Shown: positions 6,435 to 11,194 of the stretch, piece after piece
How positions within the stretch are numbered: position 1 is the stretch's first letter
Layout of the letters: each line of letters opens with the position of its first letter
Assembly: GCA_947624855.1 (NCBI GenBank)
Contig: CANQMC010000037.1
Location: 1-11,194, forward strand
Source of the DNA: an uncultured Bacilli bacterium
GTDB lineage: Bacteria > Bacillota_I > Bacilli_A > RF39 > UBA660
Reading direction: 5' to 3'
Length of the DNA: 11,194 bases
Position numbers and translations under genes: made by a program
Notes under the pieces: model-generated
The model's input: only the letters and a program-made list of their open reading frames with translations
What the model was told of the DNA's origin: nothing
The model's database searches: none

Positions 6435-7172
6435 ATATGTAATATATTCACAATTGCTAAGTTTACTTCTTTTTAACATAGTGTTATATACAAGGTCATG
6501 CATTAAATTAATATTTTCTTTTTTGGTTAAATTAGGATTCTTTTTAAAAGGACCATCTATATAAATAGTAATATTAGGTTTTTTAAATATTTTACTTTTA
6601 GAATAAGTTGTAGTGGCAACAAAGACTAAAGCATTATCTAAAATAGGAAAATGAAAGGAACTTTTAGGGAACTTTCTTATTTTAGTATACCATGGCCATA
6701 AGTGAGCTTCAGGATAGATTACTATTGGATTACCTTTTTTTATATAATAGTTTATCGCTGTTTTTAATTTAGGTAAATCATGGATTTTACTAGGAATAGG
6801 AAGAGCCCCTGCCAGAGGTAGAATTTTACCAAGAATAGGAATTCCTAAATTTGCGGGACTACAAAGAATATAAGGTTTTTTAGGAAAATTAATAATGAAA
6901 GGATTTAAAACATCACCTAAAATTTGAGTGTGATTAGAATAAATATAATATCCTTTTTGTTTTTTTAATAAATGTTTGTTTTTAATTTTAACTCTTAATA
7001 TTAATTTAGAATATATTAAAGCAAATATTAATACAGGTATATATATTAAATAAGAAAGTATTTTAGAAAAGGCATTAGGTAACCATTGATAATTATTTTT
7101 TAATTCATAATTTTGATTTTTAGTTTCAATTAAATTATCTTCAAGATTTTGATAATATTGTATTTTAGGCAT
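6420..7172 (-). CDS. PlsC-like acyltransferase with a variant HX5D motif
   Basis: This 250-residue protein has one N-terminal membrane helix (about 38-59) and then an LPLAT core. The catalytic block is SNHTQILGDVLNP (79-91): the nearest Asp to H81 is D87, so the motif is H-x5-D instead of H-x4-D. IYPEAHLWPWYTKIR (152-166) is the second conserved block. I recall clostridial acyltransferases with a similar NHTQ and PEAHxWP pair, so it is probably an active subfamily rather than a broken enzyme. A perfect AAGGAGG lies 5 nt before the ATG at 7172. The gene is monocistronic, with its own promoter (7198-7226), and shares a terminator with the convergent operon. It is not a recent duplicate of the acyltransferase at 5559-6419, since similarity is limited to the core motifs. 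The substrate is unknown; a glycerolipid is likely. Confidence 0.87.
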   Translation of the reverse strand: MPKIQYYQNLEDNLIETKNQNYELKNNYQWLPNAFSKILSYLIYIPVLIFALIYSKLILRVKIKNKHLLKKQKGYYIYSNHTQILGDVLNPFIINFPKKPYILCSPANLGIPILGKILPLAGALPIPSKIHDLPKLKTAINYYIKKGNPIVIYPEAHLWPWYTKIRKFPKSSFHFPILDNALVFVATTTYSKSKIFKKPNITIYIDGPFKKNPNLTKKENINLMHDLVYNTMLKRSKLSNCEYITYKKKD

Positions 7173-7197
7173 TTTTCCTCCTTGTTATGTTTTTTAT

Positions 7198-7226
7198 ATT
7201 ATAAGTCGTTAAAAAATAAAAAACAA
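7198..7226 (-). promoter_or_regulatory. Promoter of the acyltransferase gene at 6420-7172
   Basis: The minus strand has -35 TTGTTT (7226-7221), a 17-nt spacer and a perfect -10 TATAAT (7203-7198). It is divergent from, and about 30 bp from, the sufB promoter, so the two could interfere with each other. Confidence 0.75.
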
Positions 7227-7236
7227 CCCTAAACAA
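7216..7236 (-). repeat. Shared 21-bp promoter element, copy 2
   Basis: The minus strand reads TTGTTTAGGGTTG followed by TTTTTTAT. It matches copy 1 (1352-1372) at 20 of 21 positions and sits identically relative to the -10 box. It also covers the -35 region of the divergent sufB promoter, so a protein binding here could affect both genes. Confidence 0.6.
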
Positions 7237-7258
7237 ATAATATTTTTTGGTGTATAAT
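7230..7258 (+). promoter_or_regulatory. Promoter of sufB
   Basis: A perfect TATAAT at 7253-7258 lies only 17 nt before the ATG, so the leader would be about 10 nt with just enough room for the GGGGA ribosome site. The -35 (TAAACA, 7230-7235, spacer 17) is weak. Confidence 0.55.
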
Positions 7259-7275
7259 ATTTTTTGGGGATTTAT

Positions 7276-8568
7276 ATGAAATTAGATAAAAATTTAGTTA
7301 TAGAATTAAGTAAAAAGAAAAAGGAACCTAAATGGATGTTAGAATTTAGGCTTTTAGCATTTGATAAATTTTTAGAACTTGATAATCCAAATTTTGGTCC
7401 TAAGTTGGATATTGATTTTGATAAAATTACTTATTATAAAGATAAAGTAAATGATATGACTGATAATTGGGATAATGTTAATAAAACCGCACGTGATACT
7501 TTTTGTGATTTAGGAGTTATTAAAGCCGAACAAGATTATTTATATGGAGTTACTAATCAATATGAAAGTGAAGTTATTTATCATAATATTAAAGATAAAA
7601 ATAGTGAAGTTATTTTTACAAGTACGGATGATGCTTTACAAAAATATCCAGAGTTATTTAAAAAATATTTTAATAATTTAGTTAATTATGCTGAAAATAA
7701 ATATACAGCTTTAAATAGTGCTTTTTGGAGTGGTGGTTCTTTTATTTATATTCCAAAAAATGTTAAACTTGATAGACCTTTACAAAGTTATTTTCGAATT
7801 GATACAGAAAGTTTAGGTCAATTTGAAAGAACTATTATTATTGTTGATGATGGAGCTGAATTAGAATATATTGAGGGTTGTACAGCTAGAAGTTATTCTA
7901 CAACTAGTTTACATGCTGGAGTCGTAGAGATTTATGTTGGTAAAAATGCCAAATGTAAATATTCTACAATACAAAATTGGAGTAAAGATGTTTATAATTT
8001 AGTTACTAAAAGAGCAATTGTAGAAGATAATGGATTAATGCAGTGGATTGATGGAAATATTGGTTCTCATATTACAATGAAATATCCATCTTGTATTTTA
8101 AAAGGTGATAATGCAGTTGGTAATTCAATTAGTATTGCTTATGCTAGTGATTCTCAAATAATTGATGCAGGAGCTAAAATGATTCATATTGGTAAAAATA
8201 CTAAAAGTAATATTGTTAGTAAATCTATATCTTTAAATGGTGGAGTTAGTAATTATCGTGGTACTACTAAAATAATGAAAAGTGCAATAAATTCTAAAGC
8301 TAAAGTTAAATGTGATACAATTATTTTAGATAATAAATCTAAAAGTAATACAATACCTAATAATATAGTTTTTAATAATACTTCTCAAATTGAACATGAG
8401 GCTACTATTTCTAAAGTAAGTACAGAACAATTATTTTATTTAATGAGTAGAGGACTTAGTGAAGAAGCAGCTCAAGAACTTTTAATCATGGGATTTATTG
8501 ATGAATTTAAACATGAATTACCACTTGAATATGCAGTAGAACTTAATAGATTATTAAAAAATTGTTAA
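7276..8568 (+). CDS. sufB: Fe-S cluster scaffold protein SufB
   Basis: SufB is the scaffold subunit of the SufBCD complex, where clusters form from sulfur delivered by SufS/SufU. From ATG 7276 the protein has 430 residues, somewhat shorter than the usual 465 or so. Diagnostic stretches are AFWSGGSFIYIP (149-160), EGCTARSYSTTSLHAGVVEI (200-219), NYRGTTK (326-332), VKCDTIILDNKSKSNTIP (344-361) with Cys346 at the site of the essential cluster-linked Cys of E. coli SufB, then IEHEATISKVSTEQLFYLMSRGL (372-394) and a typical C-terminus. The HEAT and SRGL motifs favour SufB over SufD. The start is ATG with GGGGA 5 nt upstream; an in-frame TTG 12 nt earlier overlaps that site and is unlikely. No sufC, sufD, sufS or sufU adjoins it here, although sufB normally ends such an operon. 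Confidence 0.95.
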   Translation: MKLDKNLVIELSKKKKEPKWMLEFRLLAFDKFLELDNPNFGPKLDIDFDKITYYKDKVNDMTDNWDNVNKTARDTFCDLGVIKAEQDYLYGVTNQYESEVIYHNIKDKNSEVIFTSTDDALQKYPELFKKYFNNLVNYAENKYTALNSAFWSGGSFIYIPKNVKLDRPLQSYFRIDTESLGQFERTIIIVDDGAELEYIEGCTARSYSTTSLHAGVVEIYVGKNAKCKYSTIQNWSKDVYNLVTKRAIVEDNGLMQWIDGNIGSHITMKYPSCILKGDNAVGNSISIAYASDSQIIDAGAKMIHIGKNTKSNIVSKSISLNGGVSNYRGTTKIMKSAINSKAKVKCDTIILDNKSKSNTIPNNIVFNNTSQIEHEATISKVSTEQLFYLMSRGLSEEAAQELLIMGFIDEFKHELPLEYAVELNRLLKNC

Positions 8569-8571
8569 ATT

Positions 8572-8659
8572 ACAGATTTTGATATATCTGCTAGAGAATT
8601 TAACTAAATTGGTTAAGCAGATTTAATACTTTCTGCTAAGCAGATTTTACTAAATCTGT
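8572..8659 (+). other. Multi-hairpin intergenic region between sufB and ssb
   Basis: Four consecutive inverted repeats follow the sufB stop: CAGAT/ATCTG (8573-8590), TTAAC/GTTAA (8600-8616), AGCAGA/TCTGCT (8616-8637) and CAGATTT/AAATCTG (8641-8658). The outermost ACAGATTT (8572-8579) also pairs perfectly with AAATCTGT (8652-8659), competing with the first and last hairpins. The U tract after it (ATTTTG) is poor. It could be a 3' terminator/stabiliser of sufB mRNA, a small RNA or a switching leader. No known family is recognised. Confidence 0.5.
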
Positions 8660-8662
8660 ATT

Positions 8663-8691
8663 TTGACTAAATTTAAAATTAGTGTTAATAT
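8663..8691 (+). promoter_or_regulatory. Promoter of ssb
   Basis: TTGACT (8663-8668), a 17-nt spacer and TAATAT (8686-8691) preceded by TGT form an extended -10 promoter. The predicted start is just upstream of the AAAGGAGGT ribosome site, giving a very short leader. Confidence 0.55.
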
Positions 8692-8716
8692 CTCTTTTGG
8701 AAAGGAGGTATTACAC

Positions 8717-9049
8717 ATGAATAGTGTAGCGTTAGTTGGAAGACTTACTGGTGATCCTGAAATTAAAGAAGTTTTGGATGGTACTTATAGAACAATTATT
8801 AATTTAGCTATTTCCCGTGATTATAAAAATCCAGATGGCAATTATGATACTGATTTTATTAGATGTATTTTATGGAATGGAATAGCAAGTGCTACTAAAG
8901 ATTATTGTCATAAAGGTGATATTGTAGGGGTTAGAGGTAAATTACAGTCTCATACTTATGAAAATGATAATAAAGAAAAAAGATTTGTTGTAGAAGTTTT
9001 AGTCGATAAAATTACTTTTCTTTCTTCACCCACAGTAAATAAAGCTTAA
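8717..9049 (+). CDS. ssb: Single-stranded DNA-binding protein, short form
   Basis: This 110-residue OB-fold protein begins with the family signature MNSVALVGRLTGDPE (1-15), then NLAISRDYKNPDG (29-41), TDFIRCILWNGIA (45-57), the strand KGDIVGVRGKLQSHTYEN (66-83) and KRFVVEVLVDKITFL (88-102). It stops there: the disordered linker and acidic DDxIPF-type tip that recruit partner proteins are missing. In length it resembles Bacillus SsbB (about 113 residues) rather than the replicative SsbA. The start is the ATG at 8717, with a perfect AAAGGAGGT 7 nt upstream; an upstream in-frame TTG overlaps the promoter and is rejected. It is alone, not between rpsF and rpsR. It probably is an accessory or competence/recombination SSB, or one acquired with a mobile element. 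Confidence 0.92.
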   Translation: MNSVALVGRLTGDPEIKEVLDGTYRTIINLAISRDYKNPDGNYDTDFIRCILWNGIASATKDYCHKGDIVGVRGKLQSHTYENDNKEKRFVVEVLVDKITFLSSPTVNKA

Positions 9050-9055
9050 TAAATA

Positions 9056-9074
9056 TTATCAATAATGTTGATAA
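9056..9074. repeat. Inverted repeat after ssb
   Basis: TTATCAA-TAATG-TTGATAA forms a 7-bp stem 6 nt after the ssb stop. No U tract follows on either strand, so it is a poor terminator; it could be an mRNA-end stabiliser or a protein-binding site. Confidence 0.45.
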
Positions 9075-9089
9075 AGTGTCAAATTTTAT

Positions 9090-9104
9090 TGGTAATTTTT
9101 ACCA
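9090..9104. promoter_or_regulatory. Perfect palindrome TGGTAA-TTT-TTACCA, possible operator
   Basis: This 6+3+6 inverted repeat lies about 60 bp before the XRE regulator gene and about 35 bp before its candidate -10. XRE proteins often bind such dyads to control their own promoter, so autoregulation is a reasonable but untested reading. Confidence 0.4.
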
Positions 9105-9140
9105 TAGGTGGAAAAATAACAATTATCTTGCAACTAAAGT

Positions 9141-9146
9141 TATAAT
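9141..9146 (+). promoter_or_regulatory. -10 box for the XRE regulator gene at 9167
   Basis: This is a perfect TATAAT about 20 nt before the start codon. No good -35 lies at 17 nt (AACAAT), so the promoter may be weak or activator-dependent. Confidence 0.45.
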
Positions 9147-9166
9147 TCTTTTATGAGGCGAGGGTG

Positions 9167-9532
9167 ATGGTTATGTTAAACGGAAATAGGCTGCGAGAAG
9201 TAAGAAAGGCCAGAGGTTTAACTCAAACTGAATTAGGAGAATTGATTGGTGTTGGAAAATCTGCAATATGTTGTTATGAAAAAGAACTACGAAATCCAAC
9301 TCTAGAAGCAATAATTGATATGATTCATATTTTTGGAGTAAGTGCCGATTATTTATTAGGTACAGATTGTATTATTGAATTAAAAGAAAAAATAAAAGAT
9401 GAAAATTATGCAACAATGACCAAAGAAGAAGTTATTTTTATTGAGGAACTTAAGAAAAATAGACTTGTTTATGATATATTGCTTCAAGATCCTAAAAGAG
9501 GTGCAGATTTAATAAAAAAAGAAATTGGCTAA
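9167..9532 (+). CDS. XRE-family transcriptional regulator (single HTH)
   Basis: A Cro/C1-type HTH spans about residues 3-62: NRLREVRKARGLTQTELGELIGVGKSAICCYEKELRNPTLEAI, ending in the family hallmark FGVSADYLLG. A C-terminal region of about 55 residues (TMTKEEVIFIEELKKNRLVYDILLQDPKRGADLIKKEIG) looks helical and probably dimerises. It lacks the Ser-Lys peptidase domain of LexA/CI repressors, so it is not RecA-cleaved. GTG 9164, ATG 9167 and ATG 9173 are all in frame behind GAGGCGAGGGTGAT; I chose 9167, but 9173 is almost as good. The gene lies between ssb and the NodB-like gene. The dyad at 9090-9104 may be its operator. Its targets are unknown. Confidence 0.9.
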   Translation: MVMLNGNRLREVRKARGLTQTELGELIGVGKSAICCYEKELRNPTLEAIIDMIHIFGVSADYLLGTDCIIELKEKIKDENYATMTKEEVIFIEELKKNRLVYDILLQDPKRGADLIKKEIG

Positions 9533-9553
9533 TATTTTGTTTTAGCTTTTTTT
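9527..9553 (+). terminator. Weak terminator after the XRE gene
   Basis: GCTAA (9528-9532, containing the stop) pairs with TTAGC (9542-9546), with an extra G-U pair, and seven T follow. The stem is short, so termination may be partial. The T run also forms the spacer of the next promoter. Confidence 0.45.
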
Positions 9554-9567
9554 CTTTATCATATAAT
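9537..9567 (+). promoter_or_regulatory. Possible promoter of the NodB-like gene
   Basis: A perfect TATAAT (9562-9567) lies just before AGGTGAT. The best -35, TTGTTT (9537-9542), is 19 nt away, which is longer than ideal. Confidence 0.45.
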
Positions 9568-9584
9568 TTTTTTAGGTGATACTT

Positions 9585-10370
9585 TTGAAAAAATATTATC
9601 AATTTATAGGACTTGCTATTATTATGGTTTTTAGTTTTTATTATACAGAACAAATATCTTTAATTGTTTTAAATAAAAATCCTTTAATGATTACTATTAA
9701 TGAAGAAGCAAATAATTATAATATTACAAGTGTTAATGCTTTAATTGAAGGCGATTATATTATGCCAGGCATAAATGGATTAGAAGTAAATGCTAGAGAA
9801 TCTTTTTATAAAATGCAAGAAATAGATGTATTTAATAAATATTTTTTGGTATTTAATCAAGTTAAACCAAATATTTCTTTAGAAGATAATAAAAATAAGA
9901 TAATTAAAATGGGTAATAAAAATTTAAATAAAGTTAGTTTTATTTTAGAAAAAGAAAATGATTTAAGTAATTATTTAAAAAATAATAATATTAAAGCATC
10001 TTTATTAGTTGATATTGATAGTTATAAAAAAGATAGTTATTTTGAAGTTATTAATAATGAAGTTAATGGTTTTAAAGCTTTAGAAAATAATTTAAATTTA
10101 AATAAAAATAATAAACATATTTGTGTCTTAAATAATGGTAATAAAGATATTTGTCTTAAAAATAAAAATTATTTAATTGAACCTACAATTATATTAAATG
10201 CTAATAATTTTATTGATATAAAAAATAAAATAGATAAAGGTAGTATTATTTTAATTAAAGAAAATGTTTCTTTAACTTATTTAAAAATGCTTATTAAAGA
10301 AATAAATTATAAAGGATTAGATATTGTTTATTTAAGTGAAATAATAAGTGAAAAAAATGATAGCTATTAA
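9585..10370 (+). CDS. Membrane-anchored, NodB/polysaccharide-deacetylase-like protein, probably catalytically degenerate
   Basis: The protein has 261 residues if it starts at TTG 9585; AGGTGAT (9574-9580) is well placed for that codon and overlaps the alternative GTG 9576, which would add three residues. One N-terminal helix (about 5-22) makes it an anchored extracytoplasmic protein. IMPGINGLEVNARESFYKM (59-77), PNISLEDNKNKIIKMGN (95-111) and VSFILEKENDLSNYLKNNNIKASLLVD (117-143) resemble the N-terminal and first-strand regions of Firmicute polysaccharide deacetylases. A segment near 219-252 (GSIILIKENVSLTYLKMLIKEINYKGLDIVYLSEII) matches their last strands. The usual first motif TFDDG is replaced by ILEKE, and no HxxxH metal site is present, so deacetylase activity is unlikely. 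It may bind cell-wall glycans. The relationship is from memory of the family pattern and is only moderately certain. Confidence 0.6.
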   Translation: MKKYYQFIGLAIIMVFSFYYTEQISLIVLNKNPLMITINEEANNYNITSVNALIEGDYIMPGINGLEVNARESFYKMQEIDVFNKYFLVFNQVKPNISLEDNKNKIIKMGNKNLNKVSFILEKENDLSNYLKNNNIKASLLVDIDSYKKDSYFEVINNEVNGFKALENNLNLNKNNKHICVLNNGNKDICLKNKNYLIEPTIILNANNFIDIKNKIDKGSIILIKENVSLTYLKMLIKEINYKGLDIVYLSEIISEKNDSY

Positions 10371-10383
10371 TTTAATTATATGC

Positions 10384-10389
10384 TAAAAT
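10384..10389 (+). promoter_or_regulatory. Extended -10 box directly before yidD
   Basis: TGC-TAAAAT is an extended -10; transcription would begin about 7 nt later, at or next to the yidD ATG (10396). There is no Shine-Dalgarno. Either the mRNA is leaderless or yidD is read through from the gene 25 nt upstream. Confidence 0.35.
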
Positions 10390-10395
10390 ATAAGT

Positions 10396-10620
10396 ATGAA
10401 AAAGTTATTAATAAAATTAATTAGATTATATCAAAGAGTTCCTTTACATACACATAATGTTTGTAGATTTTATCCAACTTGTAGTCAATATGCTATAGAG
10501 GCTTTGGAAGTTCATGGTTTATTTAAAGGAATATTTTTAAGTATTAAAAGAATATTTAGATGTAATCCTTTTAATAAAAGTAGTGGCATAGATTTAGTTC
10601 CTTTAAAAAAGCAAAAATAA
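10396..10620 (+). CDS. yidD: Membrane protein insertion efficiency factor YidD
   Basis: This is a small (74-residue) membrane-associated protein thought to help YidC insert proteins. The family signature is complete at CRFYPTCSQYAIEALEVHG (23-41), with Cys23 and Cys29, then the amphipathic GLFKGIFLSIKRIFRCNPF (41-59) with Cys56. The end SSGIDLVP (62-69) corresponds to the usual GGxDPVP, with Pro changed to Leu. The family normally has 70-85 residues, so it is full length. yidD usually sits in the rpmH-rnpA-yidD-yidC block; here none of those genes is adjacent, and it follows the NodB-like gene instead. There is no recognisable ribosome site before the ATG, and a strong terminator follows at once. 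Confidence 0.95.
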   Translation: MKKLLIKLIRLYQRVPLHTHNVCRFYPTCSQYAIEALEVHGLFKGIFLSIKRIFRCNPFNKSSGIDLVPLKKQK

Positions 10621-10653
10621 AGAAGAATTTTAAGTTAATTTTCTTCTTTTTTT
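10619..10653. terminator. Bidirectional terminator between yidD and the tandem-HTH regulator
   Basis: AAAGAAGAA (10619-10627) pairs with TTCTTCTTT (10641-10649); seven T run to 10653 on the plus strand, and the minus strand ends in TTTATTTTTG. It begins in the yidD stop codon and contains the stop of the minus-strand gene in its loop. Confidence 0.82.
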
Positions 10654-11102
10654 AAAGTAATTTTTTTATCAATACGACCTAACAGATAATCAGCAGAAAT
10701 ATTATATTTTGTACATATTGTATATAAAGTAGAAGTAGCAATTAAAAAATTACCATTTTCATATTCGGATACTAAAGATCTGGCAACACTTATTTTTTTG
10801 GCAAATTTGTCTTGAGTGTAGTTTAATTCTTTGCGAAGTTCATTTAATCTTTGACCACTTACTTTTATGTTTATATTTTTAGAACTATTATTATAATTTT
10901 TAATATTTGTAAAACTAAATATGTAATCAATAGATACATTAAAATAATTACATAAGGTATTTAAATGCTTAATTGGTATTGTTTGTTTTTCTTTTTCATA
11001 TCTGCTATAAAGACTATCACTAACATTTATTAATTTACTTACTTCTACTAATGTTAAGCCAATGCGTTCTCTTAATTGTTTTAATATTAATCCATAATGC
11101 AT
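10635..11102 (-). CDS. XRE-family regulator with two tandem HTH domains
   Basis: This 155-residue protein is made of two Cro/C1-type HTH domains and little else. Domain 1 covers about 3-65 (LKQLRERIGLTLVEVSKLINVSDSLYSRYEKEKQ to NVSIDYIFSF) and domain 2 about 80-146 (QRLNELRKELNYTQDKFAKKISVARSLVSEYENG to NISADYLLGR), followed by a basic/acidic tail. The domains align along their length, pointing to internal duplication. One polypeptide could read two half-sites, or a dimer four. ATG 11102 has AGGTGA 6-7 nt upstream. The upstream region holds repeated ACATTTT motifs and a divergent consensus promoter, so it likely represses itself and the unseen rightward gene. Such divergent regulator layouts are common in prophages and mobile elements, but no other phage gene is visible. 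Confidence 0.9.
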   Translation of the reverse strand: MHYGLILKQLRERIGLTLVEVSKLINVSDSLYSRYEKEKQTIPIKHLNTLCNYFNVSIDYIFSFTNIKNYNNSSKNINIKVSGQRLNELRKELNYTQDKFAKKISVARSLVSEYENGNFLIATSTLYTICTKYNISADYLLGRIDKKITLKKEEN

Positions 11103-11147
11103 ATTGAATCACCTAGTTACATTTTCTCATTAAATATTAAATAAAAA

Positions 11148-11181
11148 ACATTTTCCGAATAAATATTGACATTTTTTGAAT
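11148..11181 (+). repeat. Direct repeat with 21-bp period, candidate operator
   Basis: ACATTTTCCGAAT (11148-11160) and ACATTTTTTGAAT (11169-11181) match at 11 of 13 positions, with starts 21 bp apart (two helical turns, same DNA face). A third, shorter copy, ACATTTTC, lies at 11119-11126. The right copy overlaps the -35 of the rightward promoter. This fits binding by the adjacent tandem-HTH regulator. Confidence 0.5.
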
Positions 11182-11194
11182 TGTATTTTATAAT
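11166..11194 (+). promoter_or_regulatory. Perfect consensus promoter at the right edge
   Basis: TTGACA (11166-11171), exactly 17 nt, then TATAAT (11189-11194), the last base of the window. It drives a gene to the right that cannot be seen. It is much stronger than the other promoters here and would need tight repression if its product is toxic or phage-related. Confidence 0.8.

Noticed and set aside
7264..7275. TTG start for sufB
   Set aside because: It overlaps the GGGGA ribosome site that serves ATG 7276 and would sit at the predicted transcription start.
8572..8659. CRISPR array
   Set aside because: The repeated units are about 7 nt, in both orientations and irregularly spaced; there are no uniform repeats or spacers, and no cas gene is seen.
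8663..8716. TTG start adding 18 residues to SSB
   Set aside because: The TTG is part of the -35 hexamer, while ATG 8717 has a perfect Shine-Dalgarno and the canonical SSB N-terminus.

Overview
The window is very AT-rich (roughly three quarters A+T by eye), has strong AAGGAGG-type ribosome binding sites, and uses TGA as a real stop (the acyl ligase ends in an ATGA overlap), with TGG for Trp. It therefore uses the standard bacterial code, not the Mycoplasma code. The tmRNA tag ends in YAFA, as in Mollicutes, and the protein families (SufB, Sfp-type PPTase, GT8, PlsC-like, YidD, XRE) fit a low-GC Firmicute. My inference is an uncultured, genome-reduced member of Bacilli near the Mollicutes (RF39-like or similar). 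This rests on composition and family resemblance, not on a search.

Left part (1-1516): convergent terminators, then tmRNA (ssrA, minus strand), then a gene of unknown function (minus strand) for a protein with a C-terminal membrane anchor. That gene has a clear intrinsic terminator and a good sigma-A-type promoter.

Central part (1517-6419, plus strand): six tightly packed genes that look like one operon. They encode an ANL-superfamily acyl-activating ligase, a small acyl carrier protein, a short Sfp-type phosphopantetheinyl transferase, two tandem GT8 glycosyltransferases and a PlsC-like acyltransferase. A second, different PlsC-like acyltransferase (6420-7172, minus) meets the operon tail to tail, and the two share one terminator. 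Read together, the operon has the parts to activate a carboxylic acid (probably a fatty acid), load it on its own carrier, build a short sugar chain and acylate something. A glycolipid or acylated surface glycan is the most economical product, but it is inferred only. This is the best candidate for an undescribed system.

Right part (7276-11194): a stand-alone sufB divergent from the second acyltransferase; a hairpin-rich intergenic region; a short ssb lacking the acidic tail; a single-HTH XRE regulator; a membrane-anchored NodB-deacetylase-like protein that appears to lack the catalytic residues; yidD; and a convergent XRE regulator with two tandem HTH domains. The last gene faces a perfect TTGACA-17-TATAAT promoter that ends exactly at the window edge and fires to the right into an unseen gene.

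A 21-bp promoter element (20/21 identical) occupies the -35 region of both minus-strand protein genes at 608-1303 and 6420-7172, which suggests they share a regulatory design.
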